From Peromyscus leucopus (Eukaryota > Chordata > Mammalia > Rodentia > Cricetidae): a stretch of 64,000 nt of DNA. Under the pieces are notes generated by a model. The model did no database searches. It saw only the letters and a program-made list of their open reading frames with translations, and was not told the origin of the DNA. Below, in pieces: positions 11,928-23,309 of the stretch. Numbering within the stretch: position 1 is the first letter of the stretch; every line of letters begins with the position of its first letter. The stretch lies in contig NC_051072.1 in the NCBI RefSeq assembly GCF_004664715.2, positions 29,347,994 through 29,411,993 on the forward strand, given 5' to 3'. Position numbers and translations under genes: made by a program.

Positions 11928-12573
11928 GAGTGTTTGACTCTTGCTGTAGTTTTTGGAAGGCTGTCTGAAAGGCGATCAGTCAGTTTAGTCATTCTTATTT
12001 ATCACAGACACCTGAATAACAACTGAATGGCAGTTGTCCATGTCTCGGTCCCAGGTTCTAAAAGATTTAATGGTCCTACCTCCCGCATAACTCCTGGGAT
12101 GTAAAATACTGTCTCCAGGCCCTGGGATTCCTGCTTTCCCTCCACCCCCAAAATTAATGTTCTAGTATAGCAGCTCTAACTTATTCTTTTCTATTCTTTA
12201 GTAATCTGCTCCTACCCAGAATTTGCACAGGAAATGTTTCAAGAGCATTTTTATTTAGATAAAAATTTAGAGATCCGTTATGTGTCCCACTTGGCCTCAC
12301 GCGTGCCATTACAAATGAGCTGCTTGGTCCAGTGGTTTTTATTATGACGAAGATGATGGTGTCATTCTAATAAGAGAATCCAGATGACTAAACTAGATTA
12401 GGTTTTAATCCTTGAAGCCCATATTTGACTACCTCCTGAAAGAGATACCTACTTTGTTCCAGAGTTGCTATTGGGGAAAAAAATGATGTCAAAAAATATT
12501 CAGGGCAGAATCCTAAATTTTCTAATTAGGTTTACATAAGCTTCCCATCCTTTTTGTCGTCCTCATTACTCAG

Positions 12574-13056
12574 GAAGCAGCTGAGAAGAGGTGACCCCTT
12601 TGTGGGGACAGCTGACCTTGATGACCAGCCTGCCTTACTCAGATATTTGGACAAGGAGGAGGTGAGGGCAGTAGAGTGGGGCATCCTTTTGAATCAGTGT
12701 TTGAGGAGGTTGTTGTAACAGTTTGCGTATCAGTGTCTGTGGCATAGGAAGCATGAGACCAATACCTTCCCATTATCCAGTTACTGTCGTGCTTTTGTTA
12801 TCAAAAAAAAAAAAAAAAAATTGATGTAGCATTTTCAGCCTGTAGCGAGTCCAGGAAACCAGACATGGTGTTCATGGACCACAGTCCTGAGGCCTTGAAG
12901 CAGCTGATCAGACTGGAGCAGCAGAAGAATGAATAACCCGAAAAGGTCATTAGGGTGAAGCCACCACACAGCTCCCAGATCAGTGATCTGTGTAGCAGTT
13001 GTGAGACATCTTCACAGTATGACAGCCTCTTAGGAGGTGGCAGAAGTCAGGCATGA
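12574..13056 (+). pseudogene. Unidentified decayed coding-like segment inside the ZNF131 intron
   Basis: Two pieces read like protein. The first, 12574-12661, sits between a good acceptor-like CTCATTACTCAG and a donor-like GAG|GTGAGG. It translates in the frame starting at 12,575 to KQLRRGDPFVGTADLDDQPA followed by LLRYLDKEE. The second begins after TTTTCAG at 12838 and reads ESRKPDMVFMDHSPEALKQL, then IRLEQQKNE, a stop (TAA, 12934-12936), then PEKVIRVKPPHSSQISDLCS and on to a TGA at 13054. An A18 run lies between them. The composition is unlike the neighbouring AT-rich intron. I do not recognise the parent protein. It could be a pseudogene fragment, an unannotated or relic exon, or chance. 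The stop and small size argue against a functional gene. Confidence 0.3.
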
Positions 13057-14678
13057 AGTCTACATCAGAAAGAGCGTCTTTTACGAAGACCAGTTTGTGA
13101 CGATGAATGTATTAACACATTCAGAGTGTTGGCTCTTGTGTAACAATGGCATTCTGGGCAAAGAGGGCTTGCTTGTGTAACAGGCTGCTTCCACCAACTG
13201 ATGGCAGTTAGTCTTATTAGAGGACAGCCATTGTTGTGGAACTCTAAATGAGCTGTGATTGCAGCTTTGGAAGTAGGTGTCTTCGGTGTGCCGTTCCTTT
13301 TAAGTTAGCTCACCAGATAGTTAAGTCACTGGCAACAGCCTGTGTGTCAGTAAAAATATAGCAAGATAAGTCCTGAGGAATGTCTGCCAGAGCTATGGGA
13401 CAGCCTACCAAGTACCGCCGCTCTGTCTATTTTGGCTTTCATAGATGCCGTTGAGGCTGAGCACCTGCAGCAGAAAGCCAACTGCTTTGTCAAAGTAAGC
13501 ATTTCTTCTTGACTGACCAAAGATACTTGTTGGACACTTCTTACCATATCAGTCACAAAGTCTGGTTGAGTCAATTCGAAATGAGGCTTTCAGACTGGAG
13601 GACTTCAGCTTTCCACAGGTTGGGTATCACTTTCCTAACGTGACCAGCAGCATGCTAATTTCTTCTTTTCTTGTAGCTGTGACGAGGGGCTTAAGTCTAA
13701 AACAGCAAATCTTTGACTGGAGACCGCCTCCCTTTGCCCGAGTGCCTTCCAACTTAGTCTCCACGTGTGTAAAGAGATTTTTGCTCCACCTTGAATTTTG
13801 TTTTTCCTTAAAGCAACTGAAATCAGGATAGAGGGGAAGAGAGAAGGTAGAGACAGGGACGGTGACAGACTGCCATAAGCTAAGGCACATTTTCATCTGG
13901 TTTCAAGCATCCTGGAAGCTGCATGTTTCTTGCCCAGCCATTGGTGTTTTTCAGCCCATGTAAACACCTCAGTCACTCCTGAAATCATGTTTCGGGTTTG
14001 GGGGCTCCCAAAAACATTCTAGATTAGGATAACAGGTTGATGCCTTCTGGCTTGTTTCAGGTTTGATTTGCAGTGATTTCTTTTTAAAGAGCACACCCTG
14101 GACATTTGATGTCCTGTTGTCACAATACTGTATCTCAGGCTTTCGTATATTTTAACATAGAGATTGGCAGTGGGGAGGCAGAGTTGGTGGGCCTGTGGCT
14201 AAGACTTTTTACGTTGTTTTCTAGAAATTCAGTAACTTTAGTTCTTACATTTTAACCTGTGATCCATTTAGAGTTATTGTTTATAAATGGTATGAGTTTA
14301 AAAGTTGATGCTTATTTTCTAATATATACACCAGATATTCCAACACCACCACTTTAGAAGAGTGTCTTTCATTATTGAGTCACTCTGAACAATTTTTTTT
14401 CCAGAAGTTAATTTCATAGTTATTTGTCTGTTTTTGGACTTTGTTCTGTTCTGTTAACCATTGCATATCTATACTTTGACCAGTATCATTGACTTAATAC
14501 AGCTTTTAGGAAATCTTGAAATTGACCAGTATAGGCTGCCCAATTTTGTTTTCTACCTTCCATATAAATTTAATTTTTTTTCAAAGAAGTCTTCTATGAT
14601 TTTATATAGTTTTTTAAATTTTTATTTTCATAGTTTTTCTTTTTTTTTTTTTTAAAGCCCTTACTTTATGTATTTCAG

Positions 14679-15361
14679 GAACAAAGAAAACTCAGCTCCA
14701 TTAGAGGAAAATACCACAGGAAAAAATGAGGCAAAAAAAAGAAAGATTGCAGAAACTTCAAATGTTATCACTGAATCGTTGCCATCTGCAGAATCAGAAC
14801 CTGTGGAAATTGAGGTGGAGATTGCGGAAGGCACAATTGAAGTAGAAGACGAAAGCGTGGAGACTCTGGAGGAGGTGGCTTCTGCTAAGCAGTCTATAAA
14901 GTACATACAGAGCACAGGTTCCTCGGATGAGTCCGCTCTAGCACTGTTGGCGGACATTACCAGCAAGTACCGCCAAGGTGACAGCAAAGGACAGATTAGT
15001 GAGGACGAGTGTGCATCTGACCCCATAAGCAAACAGGTAGAAGGTATTGAAATTGTGGAACTTCAGCTGTCACATGTGAAGGACTTGTTCCATTGTGAGA
15101 AATGTAACCGTTCGTTTAAATTGTTTTACCATTTTAAGGAACACATGAAATCACACTCCACTGAGAGTTTCAAGTGTGAAATATGCAATAAAAGGTATCT
15201 CCGAGAAAGTGCGTGGAAACAGCACCTCAGCTGTTACCACCTTGAAGAAGGTGGGGTGAGTAAGAAGCAGAGAACTGGGAAAAAAATCCACATATGCCAG
15301 TACTGTGACAAACAGTTTGACCACTTTGGACACTTTAAAGAGCACCTTCGGAAACATACAG
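14679..15361 (+). CDS. ZNF131: ZNF131 large coding exon: linker, basic segment and zinc fingers 1-3
   Basis: The exon joins in phase to the previous one: the split arginine codon CG|G is completed by its first base. It follows TATTTCAG and ends at GTAATT. It opens with NKENSAPLEENTTGKNEAKK and a basic AKKRK patch that could be a nuclear localisation signal. A long acidic linker follows, rich in E, V and I. Three C2H2 fingers come next: finger 1 (CEKC...HMKSH, 3-residue His spacing), finger 2 (CEIC...HLSCYH, 4-residue spacing) and finger 3 (CQYC...HLRKH). Each has CX2C and a 12-residue spacer. The exon ends inside the HTG|EKPF linker, the usual place for an intron between fingers. The frame is open throughout its 683 bases, and the spacing of all metal ligands is intact. 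Confidence 0.96.
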
Positions 15362-15557
15362 GTAATTAGCAAATACTTGAAATACTTGACGTCTGAATCC
15401 TGGTTTTCCCTGTGTTTTCTGATGAGCAGGGTACGTACATGCCCATTTCTTGAAATATTTGATGCTTTCCATGCAAATCAGTGCCAACCTTGAAGATGAT
15501 TGTCACTCTTGTATGTCTTGCCCTTTTTTATATTCTTTAAAGAAATATGTAAAAAAG

Positions 15558-15712
15558 TGCTGGGCGGTGGTGGCGCACACCTTTAATCCCCCCAGCACTC
15601 AGGAGGCAGAGGCAGGTGGATCTTTGTGAGTTCGAGAACAACCTGGTTTACAGAGCGAGATCCAGGAAAGGTGCAAAGCTACACAGAGAAACCCTGCCCC
15701 GAAAAACATAAA
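15558..15712 (+). repeat. B1 SINE
   Basis: GCTGGGCGGTGGTGGCGCAC through AAAGGTGCAAAGCTACACAG to an A-rich end. Confidence 0.92.
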
Positions 15713-17526
15713 AGTTTATTTGCTAAGTACCATGAATTATTAAATCCTAACTATAACATGACTTTATTCTATTTTTGTTTCCCATGTTAATATGTTACAT
15801 AGATAGACATTTATAAGCAATCTTAACATTTATATTTTTCCTTTTGGGGGGCACATTTAGTTGTCTTGGGAGTGTGTGCTGCATTCTGCAGGTGTTTTGT
15901 GGGCATGTGGGGCATGGCTGGTGTGCACCTGCGTGTGTAGAAGCCAGAGCTGGATGAGTCTTTCCTCAATATTGCTTTTCAACTTTATTTTTGGAAGCAG
16001 TCTCACTGCACCTGAGGTTAATCAAGTCAGCAAAGCTTCAGGGATCTACCCTCACTCCTCACCCCTAGCCAGATGCTGGGGTTTCGTACCCACACTGCCA
16101 TTCCTGACTTTGTACATGGTGTCGGGGGTACACACACACATCTGTGCAGTAGGCACTTTACTTCCAGTAGTAATAATATATTCTTGAGCCAGAAAAAGAT
16201 AGTCCTGTGTCTGTCACCCTCCACCTCCCTAAATGGCAAATACGTCAGGACTAGTAGACAGCCAGGGGAGGTGGGGCGTCCTCTGTTCTGAGAGCTGTGC
16301 CACTCTAGAAGAGGTCCCAGGAAGCCTCTCTTTGTGTGTCATTTCTCCATTCATTTCCCCCCCTCCACTGGATTCCTTGTCCTTGTTTTAACTCCGCAAG
16401 CATTCCTTGCTAGATTTCCTTAGTCAAGCACGGGACCTCCTACCAGTGATACTCTAAACCCCATATATTCTAAGCAGTTGTGCCCAAGTCTTGTTACATG
16501 TAGTAAGGAAGGCATGGAGTGTTGATACAGAAACAGAACATAGGTACACATACCATTCAGAATCTTTGGTACTAGGATTTGCACAGCTACTAGTGTTGAT
16601 TTCTTTCTTCTTTTTTTAAAATAGCTGTATCTCACTGCGCAAAGTCACTTGTAGTACACTAATTGAAGTTGAGGAATCAGGGTTCAGAAAACGGGTTGTT
16701 CTTCAAGGTCCAGCCCCAATGATGATGACTCACAGAAAAAGTAGTGTGGAAAGGGTTTTCAAGTAAAAGAAGACACAGTCCTGAGGAAAGCAGTAACGCC
16801 AGTTGTGACTGGAGTTGGGTCAAAGTAAAGGGGGGTCCAGAGATTGCTGGGCCCCTGGCGCCGTGAGTGGGCACTGAGAAGGGACTTTCCATCTGTGGAT
16901 AGAGGGCTAAGAACTTAGGTTCCCTGTCTCTCGAAAGAAAGGATGTGAGATAACAAGTAACTTAATTAGCTTTACTAGTTAAATTCTAGAGCCACATGCT
17001 CACCGTAGGGTCTGTTTAGTACAGAAGCAAACTGAGCTTTGCCTTGTAGGCGTAAATGTGGAAGCAGAAGGGTCAGATTTCTGGTTTCGAGCAGTGATTG
17101 GCAAAGTAGATGGATGTGAAATAAAGCCTGCTGGCTCTGATGAGGAAATCTTTTGGAGTATCTAAAGAATGGGAAACTGCCAGGGTCGGCAGGATTTGGT
17201 GAAAGACAGTGATCTCTAACTTTGTGTTGGTGTGACTGACATGAGCCAGCGAGGGCTGAGGACAATACCAGATCCTTGTGACAGATACATTTGGAAAGGA
17301 ACCTTGAGGTGACTTCAGCATATTGTTAAGTAGTTGTTCCCTACTTTCCAAGGAGAATCAATCAGAAAACAAAAATGGCAGTTACCAGTCTGATGAACAC
17401 GGTGACTCACTTTATATTGAGGCCCTTTGTTTTCACTAAGGATAATGGTACACTTCCCACAGACCTGACAGATAGAGGAGGGTGGAAGCACTCTGAAGAC
17501 TAATAGTCTACATGTCTTTTTAAAAA

Positions 17527-17689
17527 AGCCATGCAGTGGTGGCACACGCATTTAATCCCAGCACTTGGGAGGCAGAGGCAGGTGGATCTCCGTGAATTCA
17601 AGGCCAGCCTGGTGTACAGAACCCAGTTTCAGGACAGCCTGGGCTACACAGAGAAACCTTGTCTCAATCCCCCTCCCCCCCAAAAAAAA
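17527..17689 (+). repeat. B1 SINE
   Basis: ATGCAGTGGTGGCACACGC, CAGCACTTGGGAGGCAGAGG, CTACACAGAGAAACCTTGTC, then a C-rich and A-rich tail. Confidence 0.9.
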
Positions 17690-18039
17690 GTCATCTGGCT
17701 ATTTCTAGATTTCACCAGGCTTATTAAACTAATTATTTAATAGAAACAGCTCAAGTGGCATGCAGTGGAAAGTGATTCATTCCTACTTAGGATAGATCTC
17801 TTAAAAAGTAGCTACTGGCTTAGAGGGATAACTTAGCTGGAGAGCATTGCTTGGTCATACATACAAAGCACCTAGCACTACCATTGGGCCAGGGCAGGGT
17901 CAGTAGGTCAGTGGTGGAGAGTGTTTGCCTCTAACCTTCAGGCATATCCCTTGCATTATCAAGTGACTGTAAGCACATACTTCTGGGAAAAAAGAGCAAG
18001 CAGCAGTTCATACCTTTCATTTAGACTCATGCTCCCTTT

Positions 18040-18130
18040 TTCTTTTCTTTTTTTTTAAAGCAAGTTCTCATTAAGTAGCCCAGCTGATCCTTTTGCCTCA
18101 GCCTCCCAAGTTCTGGGATTGCAAATGAAA
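18040..18130 (-). repeat. Old B1/PB1-like fragment
   Basis: T run, AAGTAGCCCAGCTGATCC, GCCTCAGCCTCCCAAGTTCT, GGGATTGCAAATG. Confidence 0.5.
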
Positions 18131-18302
18131 CACTTAGAAGGATTTAGTTGGGTTTTTTTTTTTTACTGTGACTACATGCTATTTTAGTACATGTCACTGT
18201 AGCTCTGAGTAAACACAGGTTTTTGCTAGAGTTTACCAAATGTGACATTGCAAACATCCTTGTACATTTGTCTTTATACACATGTTCATGTGATGTACTT
18301 TT

Positions 18303-18465
18303 AAAGGCTTTTTATTGCATGTATTGTATGTATGCCCTCGCCACCACGTGAGTGTGGGATGAAAGAACAACCTTTGGGAGTCAGTTCCTTCTGCTGTGTG
18401 GGTTCCAGGGATTGAACTCAAGTTTAGCAGTCTTAGCAGCAAGTGCTGAGCCGTCTTGCTGGCCT
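18303..18465 (-). repeat. B3 SINE
   Basis: GGGTTCCAGGGATTGAACTC and AGCCGTCTTGCTGGCC. Confidence 0.75.
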
Positions 18466-18578
18466 ATGCAATTTAATTTTTAAGAACAGAATTGCCAGGC
18501 TAAAGAAGTCTTGGCAAACATCAGATTGATTTTTTTTTTCTCCCTCCATCCCTCCCTCTTTCCCTCTCTGCATACAAG

Positions 18579-18583
<5 letters not shown>

Positions 18584-18618
<35 letters not shown>
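18584..18618. repeat. TG microsatellite
   Basis: Perfect TG run of about 17 units. Confidence 0.97.
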
Positions 18619-18620
<2 letters not shown>

Positions 18621-18639
18621 AGCATATGTCTGCATGGGT

Positions 18640-18945
18640 TTTTGGATGTCACATACATGTGAGTAAGTGCACTTCTGTGTTAATGTGCTGTGGAAGCCAG
18701 AGATCAACTTCAGGTGTCTTTATCTACCTTAATTTTGAGACAGAGTCTCTCACTGACCCTGAAGCTCCCCCACTCGCTGGCTGCTCCGTGGAGCTACCTG
18801 TGTCCACCTGCTGCCATATCACCTCCAGGGCTGGAGTTACAGCTGTGCTCTCCCACAGCTGGGTTTTTAGGTCAGTGCTGGGACTCCAAACTCAGGGCTT
18901 CCAGCTCGCACTGCTGACACTGTACTGAGCCATCTTCCTGAGCCC
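18640..18945 (-). repeat. Composite SINE: B3-like flanks around a B1-like core
   Basis: GCCAGAGATCAACTTCAGGT, then a B1-like GAGACAGAGTCTCTCACTGA, and an end ACTGAGCCATCTTCCTGAGC. The same order appears in reverse at 30,293 and again at 63,525. Confidence 0.65.
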
Positions 18946-19774
18946 TTCACATTGTCTTTCTAAAAGGCCATTACATTGTATGCTTATAGATTGCATTGGT
19001 ATTGAAAAATTATACACTAATGAAATATAATCATTCTGTTGAGCATATTTCTCAATGTTTCTTGAATTAAAAAGAGTTCCTGTATTAACATTAATTCTAG
19101 ATAATTAGGTGTTACCTAGTATTTTCTATTGGGAGAAGAACATGTGACTTGGTAACTTGTGTCAGTCAACTTGAGTATTTTTGGTCATATCCAGAAGGTC
19201 TTGCTGGGGTAGCGAAGCCTTGGATGTCCTGGTTCTGTTCTCTGTAAACACCGTGCTGTCTTTGAATCCCTGTCCTCTCCACAGTTCTTGTCCCTCCACT
19301 TCCAACCTTTCAGCTCTCCTTCCCCTCCAGCTTATGTTTCTCTGACTTCCGTCCTAGCGTGAACCATGTCCTATCTTTTCCTGCATGGAAGGATTCTACT
19401 TGTATTTACAAACAGCCTCCGAGTGGAGTCATTGCAGCTGTTCTGTCCCTGTGAGCGAGAAGTGCTGGAGAAAATGCCTCTCAGACCTTAAGTGAGGCAG
19501 TGTCTTGTCTTTTTCTCATTGCTTCTCCACATTCCTGCTGGACCCGTTCAAGACCCTCCTCTTCACTTTTGCGTTTTTACCCATGCCTCCAACACCTTGT
19601 TTTTTCTTTAAAGACCAGTGCTGAATCTTACAATTTGAACCATGTCCATCTTTATTCCAACCCTTCTTTCCCCTTGCCCTGCCTTCTCCCACAGAAAGTC
19701 AACAGGCGGTGATTTCTTGTTGATTAGAAATCTCTTCCAGTCCTCTCTCACCCCCCCCCCCTTTTAAAGAGTGA

Positions 19775-19861
19775 GTATGTGTATGTATGTTTCTGGAGAT
19801 GGAACCCAGGGCCTTGTGCATGCTAAACAAGCACTCTGCCACTAAGCCTCATCCTCAGCCC
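19775..19861 (-). repeat. ID-like SINE, antisense
   Basis: GGAGATGGAACCCAGGGCC, CTTGTGCATGC, CAAGCACTCTGCCACTAAGC: an antisense tRNA-Ala-like core. Confidence 0.6.
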
Positions 19862-20221
19862 TACTTGTAGGCTTTCTTGAAAGAACTCTGTACTGTTCTT
19901 ACTGTGCTGCTTCTCATTAACCCCTCCATTCTGGCTAAGCCTGGCCCCTGGTCACACTGTACGCCGGCTACTCTTAAGTTTCCCTGGTATCATTTGGGAG
20001 TTCCGTTTCCACTGTTAGCTCATCTACCTGCTGTCTTAACTTGCGGTTTCCGTAGAGGGATTGTGTAGTTATATAACACACTGAGAATTTTGATCCATCT
20101 TGGAAGTATTCGTTGCCACTGAAAATGATCCCTTTATCTATATATCATTCTGTATCTGGCTTCAGAATTGTCTATACAACTACCTCTTGGGAATCTCTGT
20201 TTTGAGTGCCTTTTAAAATTT

Positions 20222-20223
<2 letters not shown>

Positions 20224-20254
<31 letters not shown>

Positions 20255-20396
20255 GTTTTTCAAGACGGTTTCTCTGTAGCTTTGGAGCCTGTCCTGGACT
20301 AGCTCTGTAGACTGTTCTGGCCTCGAACTCACAAAGATCCGCCTGCCTCTGACTCCCAAGTGCTGGGATTAAAGGCGTGCGCCACCACCGCCCAGC
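20224..20396 (-). repeat. B1 SINE with long T run
   Basis: About 30 T residues then CAAGACGGTTTCTCTGTAGC to GATTAAAGGCGTGCGCC. TTAAAATTTC before and TTAAAATTCG after suggest a target duplication. Confidence 0.92.
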
Positions 20397-20423
20397 TTAA
20401 AATTCGATTTCTTAACCTCACTC

Positions 20424-20583
20424 TTTTAAATATGTGTGGAAGTTTTGCCTGCATATGTCTGCACACAGACTAGAAGGCATCAGATCTGGAACTGGAGTCA
20501 GTAAATGTTTGTGAGCTGCTATGTGTGTGCTGGGAACCAAGTTTGGATCCTCTGGAAGAGCAGCTGCTGAGCCATCTCTAGCC
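20424..20583 (-). repeat. B2 SINE
   Basis: AAGGCATCAGATCTGGAACT and GGAAGAGCAGCTGCTGAGCC in antisense order. Confidence 0.8.
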
Positions 20584-20599
20584 TCTCTTGGTTTCATGT

Positions 20600-20785
20600 G
20601 GCCTTGAATTCAATAAATGTATTGTCCAGGATGACCTCGTACTTCAGATATAACTGCCCCACCTCCCAAGTACTGAGATTACAGGTGTGCTTCACCACAC
20701 CCAGTTTATGGTGCTGAGGATTAAACCCAGGGCTTTGTGCTACTCTGCAAACAAACTGAATTCATGGTCCTTTCCTGCAGCCCCA
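20600..20785 (-). repeat. B4-like SINE (B1-like plus ID-like halves)
   Basis: CCACCTCCCAAGTACTGAGA joined to an ID-like half, GGATTAAACCCAGGGCTTTG. Confidence 0.55.
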
Positions 20786-20929
20786 CTGCAGACTTCATGT
20801 GCACTCCTGCACCCTTGGTTCTTCATTCCAGGTGGCGTGCTGAGCCTGAGACTCGTAGTTAGTTACTCTGCTCTGCGGTGCTGTGCTGGGTGCTCTGAAA
20901 GTAGACTTCCTCGGCTCCTTCCGCTCCAG

Positions 20930-21093
20930 GCAGCATTGCCCTGCTTTACCCTGCTGCAGCATTGCCCTGCTGCAGCATTGCCCCGCTTTACCCTGCTGCA
21001 GCTTTACCTTGCTTTACCCTGCTGCAGCATTGCCCCGCTTTACCCTGCTGCAGCTTTACCCTGCTTTACCCTGCTGCAGCATTGCCCTGTTGC
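20930..21093. repeat. 26-bp minisatellite
   Basis: About six tandem copies of a 26-base unit starting GCAGCATTGCC or GCAGCTTTACC and ending GCTTTACCCTGCT; one copy is shortened by an internal 10-base loss. It lies in a ZNF131 intron. Open frames through it are a by-product of its composition. Confidence 0.9.
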
Positions 21094-21175
21094 ATTATCC
21101 CTCAGCACCCTTTTTTAGTAAGTCTGTAGTGCTTTGAATTTATTCTCATGAAAAAGCTCAAAACAGCCGCTTATT

Positions 21176-21385
21176 TTGTTTGTTTTTAGTTTGGTTAGAG
21201 ACAGTCTCACTATATAGCCCTTATTGGCCCAGAACTTACCATCTCAGCCTCCTGGTGCCAGGATTAAAGGCAGTCACCAACATGCTTCAGTGCCTGTTGC
21301 CCAAATTTGCCTAAATTTGTCTCAAACTCAGAATCTTGTGCCTCAGCCTCTCCTAAGTACTGAGACTATGGATCTGCACATTTAT
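21176..21385 (-). repeat. Old B1-like sequence, probably two fragments
   Basis: AGAGACAGTCTCACTATATA, then GGATTAAAGGCAGTCACC, followed by a second B1-like piece CTCAGCCTCTCCTAAGTACT. Confidence 0.5.
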
Positions 21386-21719
21386 GTCTTTATTTTTTTT
21401 TATTGTCATCACCTAAAGTGTGATCTGGTACATGGTAAGTGCAAAAAAGAAAAAGATTTTTAGGGAAAAGATAATTCTATATTTCCATAAAGCAGAGATT
21501 GATCATGATTTTTGTCTAAGGGAAAAATAATTTCAAGTGTGCCAAAGCACAAGTTATAAATTGTGTTCCCCTTCTTAAGGATGTGTTAATTAAGTCAGAC
21601 ATGTCTATCATGCCTATAGTTGTAGCACTCGAAGCTGAGGGGGAAGATTTTAAGTTTAATTCCAGCATGGGGAGCACAGTGAGACTATTTAAAAAAAGAA
21701 AAGGGGAAAGGAAACCCAT

Positions 21720-21820
21720 GTATGGTGGCTCCTGCCTACAATCTCAGCACTGGAGAGGTGGAGGCACACTCAGAAGAATGACTATGAGTTTGAGGTCAGC
21801 TGGTATACATGGCAAATCTT
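21720..21820 (+). repeat. Old B1-like fragment
   Basis: TGGCTCCTGCCTACAATCTC, GAGGTGGAGGCA, GAGTTTGAGGTCAGC. Confidence 0.55.
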
Positions 21821-21830
21821 GCCCTTCACC

Positions 21831-21892
21831 CTACACACACGCACACGCACGCACACGCACGCATGCATGCGCGCACACACACGCACACTCAG
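21831..21892. repeat. CA-rich microsatellite with CG and ATGC interruptions
   Basis: Alternating purine-pyrimidine run of CACACG units with GCATGCATGCGCGC. Confidence 0.93.
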
Positions 21893-21904
21893 GAAGATGA
21901 AGAT

Positions 21905-22060
21905 GAGCTGGGTATAGGGGTACACACTACACACCTTTAATCCCAGCACTTGGGAGCAGAGGCAGGTGGATCTCTGAATTGGAGGTCAGCAAGGTCTACA
22001 GAGCGAGTTCCAGGACAGCCAGAGATACGTAATAGAGAGACCCTGTTTCAAAGAAGACCA
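21905..22060 (+). repeat. B1 SINE, diverged
   Basis: GAGCTGGGTATAGGGGTACA, TTTAATCCCAGCACTTGGGA, GAGTTCCAGGACAGCCAGAG. Confidence 0.85.
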
Positions 22061-22082
22061 TGATGACTAGGACCTTCAAGTT

Positions 22083-22165
22083 AGCCACAGGTGTGCCTCA
22101 GTGGTAGGTCATTTTTCTGGCATGCATGAAACCTGTGATTCAGTCCCCAGCACTGCAAAAGAAAA
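22083..22165 (+). repeat. ID-like SINE, old
   Basis: GGTGTGCCTCAGTGGTAGG (A-box-like), GTGATTCAGTCCCCAGCACT (B-box-like), A-rich tail. Confidence 0.6.
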
Positions 22166-22257
22166 AAGAAAAAAATTAATAACCAAAATGATGAACTCTT
22201 GTACTTGGGTTTGCTGATATTCTCAATTTATCAATGTCTTTTTATTTCTTACAATAG

Positions 22258-22388
22258 GTGAAAAACCTTTTGAATGTTCAAATTGTCATGAGCGGTTTGC
22301 TAGAAACAGCACTCTGAAATGTCACCTCACTGCGTGCCAAACTGGAGTAGGGGCAAAAAAGGGAAGGAAGAAGCTGTACGAATGCCAG
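22258..22388 (+). CDS. ZNF131: ZNF131 coding exon: zinc finger 4 and start of finger 5
   Basis: This 131-base exon lies between a TTACAATAG acceptor and a GTATGTG donor. It completes the split glycine codon and then reads EKPFECSNCHERFARNSTLK. Finger 4 has CX2C, a 12-residue spacer and then HLTAC, so its fourth ligand position holds cysteine (C2HC) instead of histidine. To my knowledge this is also the state in human ZNF131, so I take it as a normal property and not damage. A basic stretch, GAKKGRKK, follows, and the exon stops after YECQ. The first cysteine of finger 5 is therefore here and the second is in the next exon. The exon ends at a codon boundary. Confidence 0.95.
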
Positions 22389-22997
22389 GTATGTGGGGGG
22401 TGTGTTGTTCTCACACAGGGAACTAATGGGCAGTCCTTAGAGGTGCAGAGTAAACAGTCCTTGACTCACAAGGTTGACGTAGAAGTTCTTGACTTGACAG
22501 TAGTGCAGAGAGCAGTATGTGTTCAAACCCCTCTTGCTTGGAATTTTGAAATCTGACCTTTTCCTGAATCAGTGATACCCGGTAGAACGTTCTCTTAGGA
22601 CACTGGGCAGCAGCAAGCCTCGGCTTCCCGTTAACCGTGCACTTACGGTAGTAAACAAAACGGATACTCTCGTGGCTGAGTCCAGTATGTGGCTTCAGAA
22701 CAGCTATGAATTTGGACAAAAACAAAACTGTAAAATTCAACACGAAGGGTTTTTGTTTGGTTTTTAACTTGCCCAGCTCCTGAATGTGAACTTCGTAGAT
22801 GTTGGTGTCAAAGGGTTGGACATGCCTGTTTGTGCTACTCTAGTGTCTGGTGGGTTAGGTGCAGTAAGTGCACTTTTGATACAACAGCGCAGTGGTGAAT
22901 CACTGTGCAACTCTGAGTGTCATCAGCACATAAAACCTCAGAAAGACTTGGGAATAAATAAAGAAAAAGCTACTTACTTTGTATGGGTTATTAGAAT

Positions 22998-23020
22998 TTG
23001 GGTGGGTGGGGGGCATGCTT

Positions 23021-23070
<50 letters not shown>

Positions 23071-23200
23071 AGACAGGGTTTCTCTTTGTAGCACTGGCTG
23101 TCCTGTAACTGTAGATCAGACTGGCCTTGAACTCTCTGAGATCTGCCTGCCACTGCCTCCCAGTGCTGGGATCAAAGGCGTGTGCCATCACCGCCTGACA
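22998..23200 (-). repeat. B1 SINE with about 47-base T run
   Basis: Antisense B1 core after a T run at about 23,023-23,069. GGTTATTAGAAT occurs at 22986-22997 and 23201-23212, consistent with a 12-base target duplication. Confidence 0.9.
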
Positions 23201-23309
23201 GGTTATTAGAATATTTTTGTTGTTTGTTTTTATTAAACCCTAGATGATCAGTGTTAATAACAATTGTCCTAAATAGCAGTCTGAAACTACAGTAGTGCTT
23301 ATGGATGTC

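Larger units (their letters stand above)
3992..14678 (+). other. ZNF131: ZNF131 intron (about 10.7 kb)
   Basis: Bounded by a GTAATT donor and a polypyrimidine/TTTCAG acceptor. It contains about fifteen SINEs, a CT/GT microsatellite and an unidentified coding-like relic at 12,574-13,056. I see nothing assignable in 4460-5130, 5350-6225, 6390-7330, 8060-8590, 11,100-11,740, 11,950-12,560 and 13,060-14,640. Confidence 0.9.
15362..22257 (+). other. ZNF131: ZNF131 intron (about 6.9 kb)
   Basis: Bounded by GTAATT and CAATAG. It contains SINEs, TG and CA runs and a 26-bp minisatellite. Stretches 16,150-17,520 and 18,950-19,770 hold no feature I can name. Confidence 0.9.

Noticed and set aside
13627..13896. 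Open frames of 60-90 residues on both strands
   Set aside because: Opposing frames overlap, with no known domain and no splice sites of quality. Not enough to call an exon.
20687..21137. Open frames of 84-143 residues with repeated LPCFTLLQ blocks
   Set aside because: They are produced by the 26-bp minisatellite and flanking SINE sequence; no splice or start context supports a gene.
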